From Heliocidaris tuberculata (lineage: Eukaryota; Echinodermata; Echinoidea; Camarodonta; Echinometridae): a DNA stretch of 64,000 nucleotides. Below, in pieces: positions 47,947-59,619 of the stretch (positions are counted from its first letter, which is position 1; every line of letters begins with the position of its first letter). Under the pieces are notes generated by a model. It did not search any database. It saw nothing but the letters and a program-made list of their open reading frames with translations, and had not been told where the DNA came from. A program made the position numbers and the translations under genes. The stretch is taken from positions 6,758,180-6,822,179 of the forward strand of contig CM046833.1 in NCBI GenBank assembly GCA_025618425.1, in the 5' to 3' direction.

Positions 47947-47989
47947 CTAAAATCATGAGAATGTAGTAACTAGCAGAGGCGGCACAACG

Positions 47990-48200
47990 GGGGGCACAGT
48001 GTCCCTAATTTTTCAAGTACCCTTAAAGTGTCCTTTTTTTATCTATGAGAAGTGCCCCTTTTCATAGCTGATAAGTGCCTCTTTTCCTTCGTATACTGCT
48101 CTTTTTTTCTTTCTAATAAGTTCCCTTTTCACGTTCTGATAAGTGGCCATTTTGACCTCATACATGAGTGCCCCTTTTAAAAGCTGATAACCCTTGCTTT
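47990..48200. repeat. GATAAGTGCCC minisatellite (right arm)
   Basis: Mirror of 9775-9960. Confidence 0.8.
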
Positions 48201-48339
48201 CGTCTAATTAACCCTTTGCACTGTGCATTATGAAAATCCATAGATGATGGATTATTTCAAAGGCTATATTTTTTGTACGTGATTTCTGTTGACGATCGTC
48301 GACAGAAGCGATAATCCGGAATTGACAGTGGTCGACAAT

Positions 48340-48650
48340 AGCGGGCGGGGAACCGACATTTGCTCCGGCGACAATTGCCCCTGCGACATTTGCTCCGTCG
48401 ACATTTGCTCCGATCAAGCGACAATTACTCCGCGACAACTGCTCCATCGATAAAAATGAATATATGCGACAATTGCTCCGCCGACATTTGCTCCGATCGA
48501 GCGACAGTTGCTCCGCGACAATTGCTCTGTTGATAAAAAATGAATATATGCGACAATTGCTTCTGCGACAATTGCTCCGTCGACATTTGATGCGATCGAG
48601 CGATAATTCCTCCGCGACAACTGCTCCGCTGACATCTGCTCAGTCGATGT
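48340..48650. repeat. GCGACAATTGCTCC minisatellite (right arm)
   Basis: Mirror of 9310-9600. Confidence 0.85.
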
Positions 48651-48666
48651 AGTCAGATATCAAAAT

Positions 48667-48903
48667 TCAACAATTTATTAAATGAAGCCTCCACAAAGTC
48701 CCAAATCCTTTTAGATTATGATCGTTTCTTCCAATTCTGTTTGCAGGTGTGCACCTATCTATTGAACCATTAACAAGCATAAAATAAAACACAAGGCGGA
48801 GGTATTTTCGTCTATTCTCTAAAGAATTCATACTTAATTTTCGTAATAATATATCATAATTAGTGCTCCAGTCTTTGCACAGCATTCTTACATTGATATT
48901 CAT
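48667..48903 (-). pseudogene. CR1-like LINE ORF2 C-terminal fragment (right copy)
   Basis: Same protein remnant as at 9049-9300 for about 67 residues. It then differs by an indel that shifts the frame (GFGTLWR here against GFGNFVE in the left arm). This is a useful marker that the two arms are distinct sequences or alleles. Confidence 0.65.
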
Positions 48904-49747
48904 GATGAATCTTACGTATGTACATGTATTAATGCTTTGTAGCCAAACTATAAACTTTTGATATGATTAATTGATTTTTTTCAGACTTTCAAAGATGCTT
49001 TTTATTGAATACCACAATCTTGTGTCAGCACTGTGTAAACAACGAATAGAAAATTGTATGACTGAGATACTTGAAGAAAAAACATATATATCTTTTTAAA
49101 TCTTCCATCCCGTTTTCTCCCCCCCCCCCCCCCCCCCCAAAAGAAGATATATATATATATCTTATACTCTGGACTGCATCACTCTGTTATTTAAAAGTTC
49201 ACTTCATCCTTTCTGCATTCAACCTTGTAGCCTTTATGAACATTTTATAGTTTGTTTTGAAAGTTCATTTGTGTCTCCTTGTATGTTTTCCTTTTTTATT
49301 TTAAAATAAAGTACGTTACTTTTTTGTGACATCTGTCTGAATATGCTTGTCGTCCGGTTATTTGTAAAGCAAAAATTATAGAATATAGATTTAGACAGTG
49401 CGTCCCAGGAAAAAGGAAACCGAGACGGTCAGTTATTTTTCCGGTGGTATGAAACAGTTCATGAAATATCATATGCACCATAATAAAGTTCAGTTTTTTC
49501 TTCTTTTTTTTGATACCTCATACAATGCGAAAGGGTCACGCAGCGACGAGCAAGAAGAGTTTAAAATTCAATGTCAAAACCGAGTTGCGCAGAATAAATG
49601 GTCAAGAATTGTAAGGATGCAGCAATCTTGCCTTGGAACGCGATGGTTCAATTTGCATTTCTTTTTATGTTCTTTGTTATGTTTCTTTCACCAAATCTCT
49701 CAATGAGAGTGAATAGAAATTTAAACATGACTTCTTTCATGTGAGAA

Positions 49748-49857
49748 CTCTTCGACAGCAGAGTCATCATAACAAACCACCCCGTCAAATGGCCTCCCAG
49801 CTCACCAGATCTCAGCCCGAATGACTTACTTTCTTTGGGGCTGTGTGACTGGATTGT

Positions 49858-49858
<1 letters not shown>
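49748..49858 (+). pseudogene. Mariner/Tc-like transposase fragment (right copy)
   Basis: Reads LFDSRVIITNHP, then VKWPPSSPDLSPND, then (one base shifted) YFLWGCVTGL. The spacing of the aspartate after SPN from WPP matches the last catalytic block of mariner/Tc-type transposases. The same frameshift is in the left copy, so decay predates the duplication. A GA array (49859-49893) interrupts it directly downstream. Confidence 0.62.
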
Positions 49859-49894
<36 letters not shown>

Positions 49895-49895
49895 A
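49859..49895. repeat. GA microsatellite
   Basis: A near-pure GA array, mirrored at about 8070-8098 as CT. Confidence 0.95.
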
Positions 49896-50957
49896 AGAGA
49901 AAGAAAGAGGGGGGGGGGGGGAGAAAGAGAGAGAGAAAGAGATGGAGATAGGGGAGGGGGTGGGGGAGACATGGTGGACATTTTTTTTTTCTTTGCCACG
50001 TTAGAGGATTTATTTTTACCTTCAAAGTTTACAATTCAACAGAACATTAATCATACATAAATGACACAAAAAGGCCAAGTATAACTTTCTTCTTATTTTG
50101 GAAATTTCAAAGAGTGTGCACCATTACTCATCAAACCTTTCCCCACTACATGCAGTTTCTTTGACAAGGTAATTGCATGACCAGAAGTGAACTTTATTAC
50201 TTTTAATCTAAAGTAACCTTTGCCCCCCCCCCCCTCTCCCGCGCTTGTTTAGGAATTTCTATTTCTCATGACTAACATGACATCAGCATCCATTTAGTGC
50301 TATGGCTAATGCTGCGTTTACACTATGTTCCCGGCGGCCACTGCAGCCCCGTTTCAGGCCACCGTGGACAAAACGGGATGGACGTGAGAAAACGCAATGG
50401 GACGGGACGGGACGGGCAAACGTGACAGGCCGTGATTGCCGTGGATATCAGGACCTGATGCTACGTGTATGCTGCGTTTACACTATGTTCCCGGCGGCCA
50501 CGGCATGTAGTGGGGAAAGGTTTGATGAGTTTCAGGCCACCGTGGACAAAACGGGATGAACGTGAGACAACGCGATGGGACGGGACAGGCAAACTTGACA
50601 GGCCGTGATTGCCGTGGATGCCAGGACCTAACACAACTTGAATTAGGAGGGGGGAAATGGCTAAAATATTACGGCACACTACGTTTTGGGCAAAAGGGGC
50701 TGCCGTGGCCGCCGGGAACATAATGTAAACGTAGCATTACATTATGTTCCCCGGCGGCCAGGGCAGCCTCGTTTGCCCGAAACGTAGTGTGCCGTGATAT
50801 TTTGGCCATTCCCCCCCCCCCCCCCCCCCCCACCCTCCTAATTCAAGTTGTGTTAGGTCCTGGCATCCACGACAATCACGGAACGTCAAGTTTGCCTGTC
50901 CCGTTCCATCGCGTTGTCTCACGCTTATCCCGTTTTGTCCACGGTGGCCTGAAACGG

Positions 50958-52299
50958 CAGGGGCGTCGATCCGTTTTTCGGATGGGGGGGGGGGGGGGCA
51001 AGATAGCCTAACGTAACGATGTTCATTTCGCACATGATTTTTTAACGCCTCTTAACTACCAGCTTCTCCACGCTGTGGGGAGAGGGGGAGGGGGCTGCGG
51101 AGCGTCTTTAAAAAATGGGGGCACCAGCAAAAAGGGCATTTGGGGGAAAGGGGGCAACTACAAGGGGTGAACATAAAGCAAAAAAAAAAAAAAAAAGGAC
51201 CATTTTGTGACATTGGTATTACCCTGCATTCTAATTAACGTTATTTAGCATCATCTTCTTCATTTTCATTGTGGTTCTAAATGGACACTTTTTCCGCTTC
51301 TAAAATATGCAGTCGTGTGTGATCGTCTAATGATTCATATGCGAGCGAGCGAAGAAATTCAGACATTTTTTTTTACTGCTGAAGTCCTTTGCTTGTGCAT
51401 TATTTACAGCGATGTAGTGAATTGAAAATGGCAACGGCAAATTAATTTGAGGGAATGTCGAATGATTTAGGATTACATCGATATCAAATCAACATACTTT
51501 ATGCGATCTGCTTGATTTCAGTATAAGAGCGAGCAAGCGGAATGTGCATTCCTTAATTTGCTTGGGGGAGGAGGGGGGGGGGTTGTTGATAGGCATTGTG
51601 CCCCTCTTGCATCCGGCCCCACTGTCTTACAATGTAGTTGTAGTAATATGGGTAGCTGTTACTGAAGCCGCGCCGATTCTTTGAAGCTAGATGTGGCTCT
51701 CCTTGTAAGAAACAGTGGGAAATATAATTATAAAAGGGGGCATTTATCAGAAGAGGAAAGGGCACTTATCAGAGGTGAAAACGGGCACTTATAAGAGGTG
51801 AAAAGGGGCACTTATGAGAAGAGAAAACTTGCACATTATTAGAGAATTAAGGAGGCAAATATCAGATATGGAAAGGGGCACTGATCAGAAGGAGAGAAAA
51901 GGGCACTTATCAGAAGGGGAAGGGTGCTTGTTAGAAAGAAAAAGGTCGCTTTTAGTACATTTGGGTATTTGATAAAGTGGGGGCACTGTGCTCCCTTCCC
52001 CCCTCGGGAGCGCCGCCTCTGTCCTCCACAGTTATACATGAAGCACGGAAAATACTAGTAAGAGAATTTGCGCGCGGAGCGCGCGGCGAAATTGAAGTCT
52101 GATCGTGTAATACCCATTGTATTTCATTGTTTGGAAGGTTTCATTTCCCGATTTTTGCATCATTTATCCTAATTTATTTATTTATTTATTTTTTACATCT
52201 CAGGAATTATTGGGGGGGGGGCCAAAACGATATATTTGCCCCACCAATATTTTCTTGGGGGGCAACTGTTCCCCCCCCCCCCCAGGATCGACGCCCCTG
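50958..52299 (+). mobile_element. hAT-A non-autonomous element (right copy)
   Basis: Termini CAGGGGCGTCGATCC and GGATCGACGCCCCTG with identical TSD TGAAACGG at 50950-50957 and 52300-52307. It shares its interior layout with hAT-B (G-run next to the left end, GATAAGTGCCC array, C-run next to the right end), so A and B are family members inserted at different targets. Confidence 0.93.
51735..51960. repeat. GGGCACTTATCAGAAG minisatellite in hAT-A
   Basis: Degenerate tandem units, mirror of 6000-6230. Confidence 0.82.
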
Positions 52300-53401
52300 T
52301 GAAACGGGGCTGCCGTGGCCGCCGGGAACAAAGTATAAACGTAGCATAACTAAACTTGAATTAGGAAGGGAAAATGGCAAAAATCCCATAGCACACTACG
52401 TTTCTAGCAAACTGGGCTGCCGTGGACGCCGGGAACATAATGTAAACGTAGCATAATCATGTTTTAGAAATGAAAAACTTGTGAATCTAATTATCTTCTT
52501 CTATACTCTGTAGTTTTTGAGCAGTTAAATTTTTATCACATTCGTTTCTCCACACAGGGTTTACTACGTCTAAACTATATGCTGCATGTCATAGGCGCAG
52601 GAGGCGGGGAAAAAGTAGACCGAAAAAAAAGTGGATACCTTTTTTTTTTTTTAAATGTGTTTGTCAGAGAATTTTTAAGGAAAAGAAGACCCCGAAAATC
52701 TGATAACCCAGGTGCCTGGGTGAGTCCCCTTGAATGTTTGCCCCCACCCCCCCCCCCCCATCCCAAACTGCTTCGCGTCTGCTGCATGTAATCAATGATA
52801 CTTGGAAGCTTTTAAGTTGTTGATGTTGTTCTTATTTGTTTTTATTTGGCAATTAGTCAAAACTGACTATTTTTGCCACAAATATTATTTTAAAATTCTA
52901 ACAATTGTTTTTCTTTGTAAAAATACATTTGTATTTTTAAAAACTGTAGTTACGTAAAATAAAAAAACAAATATTATTTTTAAAATTCTAACAATTGTTT
53001 TTTCTTTGTAAAAATACATTGTATTTTTAAAAACTGTAGTTACGTAAAATAAGAAAAGAAATCATATTGCTCATCGCAAAATCATTAAAAATACCATCCC
53101 GCCAAGCGGACACTTGGCACTTTTCCCACCTTTTCAAAGATGCCGTCTTACCAATCCTCGAATTATGTCTCTTGGATTTTCGACCAAAGAGATTTGGCCT
53201 AGGTCACTCAGGCATAGGGTGGGGTGTCAGTGATCGAATGGCTATAGGGGTGATATGACCGGTATTTTTGTGTTGATTTGGTAAATTCAATTAACATTAT
53301 GATAAGGCAAAAATGAGGCTACAGTAATGAAAAGTGCAACGATTAGTTATTTTCAAGTATGCTAATAGTCTATACTTAGATGTGGGTTAGCTTACATAAT
53401 G

Positions 53402-53428
53402 CTTAGGTCATACTAAGTATGACCTAAG
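53402..53428. other. 27-base palindrome (right arm)
   Basis: Mirror of 4505-4531. Confidence 0.85.
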
Positions 53429-53741
53429 AATCATTATTACATTAACCTATACACAGGGGCGGTACTAAAGATTACGTCCTGAAATACAATGGGGATCCTT
53501 TGTATCCGAAAGCGAGTAGGGTGGCGAGTTCTTTTCACACAATAGCGAGAGAGAGAGGAAGTCTATTGAAATCTTCGTATAAAGGCTATTTAGAGTTTAA
53601 AAGTTCCTCCTTAACACTTAAGCCATACTCAAAGAATGGAATTTTAATCTAGGGCGGAATCCATGGAAAGCTTATCATTGCAAAGTACTAAAAATTTTGA
53701 TGAATATCAGTTTGGAACTGAATGTTCGACACATTTATATG

Positions 53742-54884
53742 CAGGGGCGTCGGGGTGAAAGACCTAAATTTGCCGGCAGCTGTTATGCTGCATTTAAATT
53801 CCAATAAAAACTCCTCCAAGAAATTATTTTCTATTTTTTAAAAATTCTTGCGCACAAGAAATTATTTTCAAGCAATATCGCAGATGTTGATATTTATTAG
53901 TTTAATGGAATGTTTAGGGGCCTCTTGCTAGATTATGAACCACCCTGTTTTTAAATTTTGCGAGCAAGCGAAGCGATCGAGGAAAAACGCGCTCATTTAT
54001 AGTAGTATTATTGTCATCAGAATAAACTATAGGCCTATAAGATATTGAGAAAAATATGCATACATGAATATTCGGTCATCTCACTCGCCGAATTTGTTTG
54101 CTTTCCGAAAACATCCTGTATCTAAATATTATACGAGCGGAAGCAGCGAGCGAGGAAAGATATACACTCCTTTTCATTGTAGAAGTGTTATTTCGTCATC
54201 AAAATACACCACTATCTGCCGAATATGACTCAGTTTTGGCACCTCGCTTACCGTCCGAAACCCTTCTGTTTCTAGATCTTTCGAGCGAGAGTATCGAGCA
54301 TGCAGGCGAAGAAAAAAAAAAAGAATTTTGTATATACACTGAGAACAGGTTCTAGTGTAAAGTTACTCTATTCTCATGATTTAAGTAACGTACGTTTTAT
54401 CGGCATCTTCCGTTCTCATAGTCGGTATGATAGGAATCGGCTATTGGTCACAGATGTTTATCTCCAGAAAATTAATCATTTTTAGGTCACCTTCCCGCTC
54501 GTTTCCTGACAGTTATATTACTAACGTTCAAAGAGTAGAGGAATAGTTTAAAGTTAGACAGAAACATAAGATAACCAGTTTTCTTTAAATAGAATAGTAA
54601 TTATCAATATAACCAGCAGTGGTTAAGAAACTTAAAATGCGAGCGAGAGATGCAAGCGAGCGCTTCCAGTTTTTTTCCCAATTTTCTTTCCTTTTCTTTC
54701 CCTTTTCCCTCTCTCTTCTTTTTTCCTTTCTTTTTCCTCCTTTCTCTTTCTCTTTCTCCTTTCCCTTCTCTTCCCTCTTTCTTTTTCCTTCCCTTCCTTC
54801 TTTTGTGGACAGAGGTGGTGCATTTGCCGACGGAAATTTTTAATGGGGTGTCACACCCCCACACCCCCCGCTGGCGACGCCCTG
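53742..54884 (+). mobile_element. hAT-C non-autonomous element (right copy)
   Basis: Starts CAGGGGCGTCGGGG and ends GGCGACGCCCTG. The flanks are TTTATATG (53734-53741) and TTTATATA (54885-54892). It contains three internal tandem units starting near 53937, 54108 and 54256, each with YCCTGTWTCT followed by GAGCGAGCG-like words. A purine/pyrimidine-biased tract occupies about 54665-54805. Confidence 0.88.
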
Positions 54885-56333
54885 TTTATATATAAATGCG
54901 ATTGATAATGTGTCTTGTTTGCGATTTTGCCTTGCAATTATTTATGTGTGCCGTCGGTCATGTCGTTTTGTTAAATTCATCTAGCTTCTAAGTAATATTC
55001 TCATGTTAACGAAAATGCATCGATATGCAATAACTATAACATGAAAATTATACGTCAATCGTTACTGCTCTTGATTTGTGTGAATTGTTTTCTTATCATT
55101 TAAATGGTCACTACTTTAAATATACATGAGTAACATAAAGACTGAGAGGAGAACATTTAAGGAAATGCAAACAGTAAACCACTGGGAAGATGTTTGTTTT
55201 TAACAAAAAGTTCCACCGAAAGAGAAAGAGAGAGAGAGAAAAAAAAAGTGAGAGAGAGGAGGGGAGAGCTCTGTCCACTAATACTGGAGGAAGCAAAGTA
55301 CACTGAGTAGTGGAGATTAATTAAAATCAAAGATTTTAATTCTGAAGAAGACCAAAAGAGAAAGTAAAGAGAGAGGGGGGGGGGGAGGCAGGGGAATTAA
55401 AAGGGGGCACTAGTGACTAACAGACGAGAAAGCAAAATAGCGTCTTTTACTAACAGCTTGAATATCGGGCCCGTCGCTCCAATTAGAAATTTTTTATCTA
55501 AACCCTGTGGAAACGCGTTTTCAAAGCCTTCTGAAATGAAAGAGATGGGGGAAAAGAGAAAAGAGAGAGAGAGAGAGAGGGGGGGGGGGGAGATAAAGAG
55601 AGTAAGATATTGAAAGGTGGTATGGGAGATGGTTGAATTTCAAAGAACTCTATTAAAGATCAGTGATCATTCACGGGAATTAGTTCCACGTGCAGTGCAA
55701 ATAAGTTGGACTAAATTTGAATTGTTCATGTTGTTTGCATATAATGATACGCAGAGGATAGGCATTCGCACTGAAACCATCCTTGTTTTAACATGTTAAA
55801 ATATGTTGTGTTCTTGTTTATTGAGCTTCATTGATATGAAATAATATTCTGTTCTTTTTTGTAAACATAGAGTACATAACAGGGGCGTCGATCCATTTTT
55901 AGGATGGGGGGGGGGGAGAGCAAGACAGCCTAACGTAACGATGTTCATTTCGCACATAATTTTTTTAACGCCTCTTAACTACCAGCTTCTCCACACCGGG
56001 GGGGGGCGGAGGAGTCTTTAAAAATGGGGGGGGGCAGAAATAAAGGGCATTTCGGGGGAAAGGGGCAAATACAAGGGGTGAATATAAAGCGAAAAAAGGA
56101 CCATTTTGTGACATTGGTATTACCCTGCGTTATAGACCCAATTTAGCATCATCTTCTTCATTTTCATTGTGGTTCTCAATGACACTTCTTCCGCTTCTCC
56201 AATTAGCAGTTGCGTGTGATCATCTAATAATTCATGTGCGAGCGAGCGAAACGAGTGAGCAAAAATTTTCAGACTTTCTTTTTTCTAGTGCTGAAGTCCT
56301 TTGCTTGTGCTTTAATTACAGCGATGTAATAAG

Positions 56334-56645
56334 CCAGTTCGTAGATACAATCTGAGCATGAGCAGATAAAGGTCATTTGTACCCAAATTGTAAAACCCAC
56401 TGAGACGGTGCAGGATACATGACCATGATAGTCATGTAATCATTATTTATGTATTTATCAGAGGGACATTCTTTGATACACAGCTGGAAGTATTCTTCTA
56501 CAGTGGGCTGACAAAAGGTATTCATGAATCACCTTCACCCTTTTGGGCAGTGACTATTCTAAAAGGCACAAAGTAGGATGTCTCTATGTGCAAAAGATAT
56601 GTGGATTTTGGGGGGTCATTTGTACCCAAGCTAACTCCGAACTGG
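56334..56645. mobile_element. Fold-back insertion inside hAT-B
   Basis: Inverted ends CCAGTTCG and CGAACTGG. Absent from hAT-A at the equivalent place (near 51416). Confidence 0.6.
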
Positions 56646-56939
56646 TCTATTAAAATGGTAACGGAAAATTAATTTGGGGGAATGTCGAATGATTTAGGAT
56701 TACATCAATAACAAATCAACACACTTTATGCGATCTGCTTAATTTCAGTATAGGAGCGAGCAAGCGGAATGTGCAGTCCTTTGCGTGGGGGAGGGGGGGG
56801 GGGTGATAGGCATTCTGCCCCTCTTGCCCCGGCCCCACTGCCTTACAATGTAGTTGTAGTATTATGGGTACATGAAGCCACGCCGATTCTTTGAAGCTAG
56901 ATGTGGTTCTCTTAGGAAGAAACAGTGGGAAATATAATT

Positions 56940-57150
56940 ATGTAAAAGGATGCATTTATCAGAAGAGGGAAAAAGGCACTTATAAGAGGTGAAAGGGGCA
57001 CTTATGAGAAGAGAAAACTTTGACACATATTAAAGAATTGGGGAGGCAAATATCAGATATAAAAGGGGGCACTGATCAGGAGGAGATAAAAGGGCCTTAT
57101 CAAAAGGGGAAAGGTACTTATTAGAAAGGAAAAAAGGGCGCTTTTTATTA
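56940..57150. repeat. GGGCACTTATCAG minisatellite in hAT-B
   Basis: Mirror of 770-970. Confidence 0.8.
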
Positions 57151-57342
57151 CATTTGGGTACTTAAAAAACGCATCAGTCTCCACAGTTTTTCATGAAGCA
57201 GGAAAATACTAGTAAGAGAATTTGCGCTCAGAGCGCGCGGCGAAATTGAAGAATAATCGTGTAATATATTACAAAGGGTATACCCTTTGTATTTCCTTGT
57301 TTGGAAGGGAAGGTTTCATTTCCCGATTTTTGCATCATTTAA

Positions 57343-58049
57343 GGCCCGGTCACACCGCCCGAACTTTGTTGGAGCGTTCCTTGAACGGTAGGGAGAGGGG
57401 CCGAATTTCGACAACGCTCGTCACCGCGCACAAAATGGGAAAAAATCGAAAACACAGGCGTTGCCTTAGCGGTGCACCGCTGAAGCCGGCGTTGCTTTAG
57501 CGTTGGTTTAACGGTAGCGAGCGGTAGCGAGCGTTGGTTTAGCTCCGACACCTCCATACCAACGCCAAACCAAAGTTCATCACCGCAATGGATCGCTGCT
57601 TCAACGCCCGACACCGTTCCAGCAATCCCGTGTCCGCTCGTAAAACGCTTACAACCGCTCCACCAAAGTTTGTGCAACGTTTAATCACCGCCCGGGCAAA
57701 GCTGGCGAAGCAGCGGTGGTCCAGCGTTCAAGATTTCTGCGTTGGCCTAGCGGACCCAAGCGTCCACGAACTTGCGTCTAGCGGTGCCAAACTTTGACTG
57801 GGCGTTGTTGGAGCGGTGGTAAACTTTGCCGGAGCGGAAAATTGCCCGCTCCTCACCGCTCGCAATATTTTGTGCAGCTCAAAACTTTCGGAGCGGTTGA
57901 GGGACCATCAGCGGTGGCCGAGCGTATAACGGCGTTGCCTTAACGGGGGCCAACTTCTGTTAAACGATGGTGAACGGTTACCTGCGGTGATGAATTTTTT
58001 TCATCGCTCCAGGAACGCTCCAGCAAAGTTCTGGCGGTGTGGCCGGGCC
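57343..58049. mobile_element. TTAA-flanked MITE with AGCGTTG/AGCGGT composition
   Basis: Termini GGCCCGGTCACACCGCC and GGCGGTGTGGCCGGGCC are near-perfect inverted repeats, flanked by TTAA at 57339-57342 and 58050-58053. The related hAT-A has the uninterrupted sequence near 52170. The 707-base interior is GC-richer than its surroundings and made almost entirely of short words such as AGCGTT, AGCGGT and ACCGCT. No protein family is recognised. Confidence 0.9.
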
Positions 58050-58195
58050 TTAACCTTTTTTTTTTTTTTTACATCTCCGGAATTATTGGGAGGGGGAGGC
58101 AAAGCGATATGTTTGCCCCCCATATTTTCTTGGGGGGGGGGGGGCAACTGCCCCCTGCCCCCCCCCCCCACAGGATCGACACTCCTGGTACATAA

Positions 58196-59160
58196 AGTTA
58201 CATAATATAAGTAAACAAATCGCAGTAGAATAGCAAAAGCATGAATTTGCCTGCAGACATGAATGCGCCAACTGACAACCTATATCATTCCTATTGACAT
58301 CACAAAAGAACTTTGCTTTTATTTGCCTCTACAATTCTATTATCCTCTACGCTACGTAGAGGATATACAATCGCACTGGAACCATCTAAGTCTGTATAAA
58401 GGAACATGCATCAACCGATATGACATCACAATAGAACTTTGCTTTTATTTGTGCCTCTGCACCTTGTCTTCCTAATTAAAGAGGAAATATGGGAAAAAAA
58501 TCATTGCCCGTTGCTCTTAAGTGGAACCATTTTTTTTTCCTCCAAATTCATAATGTGCGAAATTGGAACACCTTCTCATCATCTTATCTTTTACTGATAA
58601 CACGTTCTATCATCTCTCCGTCTTACTTTCCCATTTCGTCACTTTGTTCCCTCTTATTATTATAATCATCCCTTAATAAATTTGCCTATATTTTGTTTGA
58701 TTCTCCTTTTTAAAATCTTTAATTCCATTGTTACTTATGTACATGTATACTTTACTATGTCGGTCTCACCAAGTGTTGCCTGTATTTTTTAATGTGCGTC
58801 CCACGTTCATAATCCATAATCGTTAATGTTGGGCGGAAGAATTCATGCCTCATGTTGATCTGTTTTGTGCTGAAAACTGCAATACATCCCCCTTCTATTC
58901 CCCTCGAATCTGATGTACACATTTGAAGCAGTTGTGTACGTAATGTTTAAGATAAGGAAAATCGAAAGGATAGAGAACTTTGCTCGCATTTTGTACTCGT
59001 GATCTATCACTGTCTATTAAAGAGGCAATTGATTTTCAGTCATGGTGTAAAATGATATTTGAGCGCTCTCATTCTTTCCTTGTCAGTTTAGAAGAATATC
59101 AACGATAAATATCTTCCTGAAAAGGATTGTTCTTCAAATGCTCCTGAATTCGAAATGTGA
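58196..59160. other. Right flank of the arm; start of older tandem repeat
   Basis: From about 58790 this sequence is repeated at 63045-63475 (for example GTACTCGTGATCTATCACT and GTCAGTTTAGAAGAATATC). No gene. Confidence 0.7.
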
Positions 59161-59324
59161 CAAAATGATGATGATGCTGATGATGATAATAGAAATAATA
59201 ACAACACTTATACTAATACAAATGATAATGATGATAATGAAAGTAATGATATGATATGATGATGATGATGATGATGTAATGGTGATGATGATGATAATAA
59301 TAATATAATAATAATAAAAATAAG

Positions 59325-59361
<37 letters not shown>

Positions 59362-59520
59362 TAATAATAATAAATAATAATAATAAAAAATAATAATAAT
59401 GTTAAGGGCGATAATGATAATGATAATCATACTACTATATACTACTGCTATTACTACTATTGCTACTACTGACTACTAAAAACAACAATAATAATAAAGA
59501 TAATAATGACGATACCAATG
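59160..59520. repeat. GATGAT/AATAAT trinucleotide array
   Basis: A long compound trinucleotide microsatellite, with a shorter GAT array at the paralogous place near 63461-63475. Confidence 0.95.
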
Positions 59521-59619
59521 ATAACAATGATAATCTGAAAAGCTTGCAGCAAACACTCATGTCCCTTCTGTTTGTAGTCCCATAAACCCATTTTTGTGTG
59601 TAGTGCATGTGACTTTCAA

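Larger units (their letters stand above)
50310..52453. mobile_element. Harbinger-like TAA-flanked element (right copy)
   Basis: Starts TGCTGCGTTTACA and ends TGTAAACGTAGCA, flanked by TAA at 50307-50309 and 52454-52456. The older paralogue has one TAA at 59875-59877 in otherwise matching flank, which is a clean empty site. Internal copies of the terminal sequence near 50470 and 50735 indicate nested or composite structure. hAT-A lies inside. It has no coding region. Confidence 0.85.
46887..57908. repeat. Right arm of giant inverted repeat
   Basis: Reverse complement of 1-11084. The inner end lies near 46887, in a purine-rich patch, opposite the N gap. The outer end given is only where the left arm is cut by the window start. 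The true end may lie further right if the left arm extends beyond the window. Confidence 0.93.
55880..58187 (+). mobile_element. hAT-B non-autonomous element (complete, right copy)
   Basis: Starts CAGGGGCGTCGATCC and ends GGATCGACACTCCTG. It is flanked by the identical 8-mer GTACATAA at 55872-55879 and 58188-58195. It is interrupted by the fold-back insertion at 56334-56645 and the TTAA MITE at 57343-58049. Subtracting both leaves a length close to hAT-A. No transposase. Confidence 0.93.

Noticed and set aside
1..57908. A giant transposon (Polinton or Maverick-like) with 11-kb terminal repeats
   Set aside because: The spacer has no DNA polymerase B, integrase, packaging or capsid genes, and the arms are themselves nests of ordinary elements. 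An inverted duplication or assembly error fits better.
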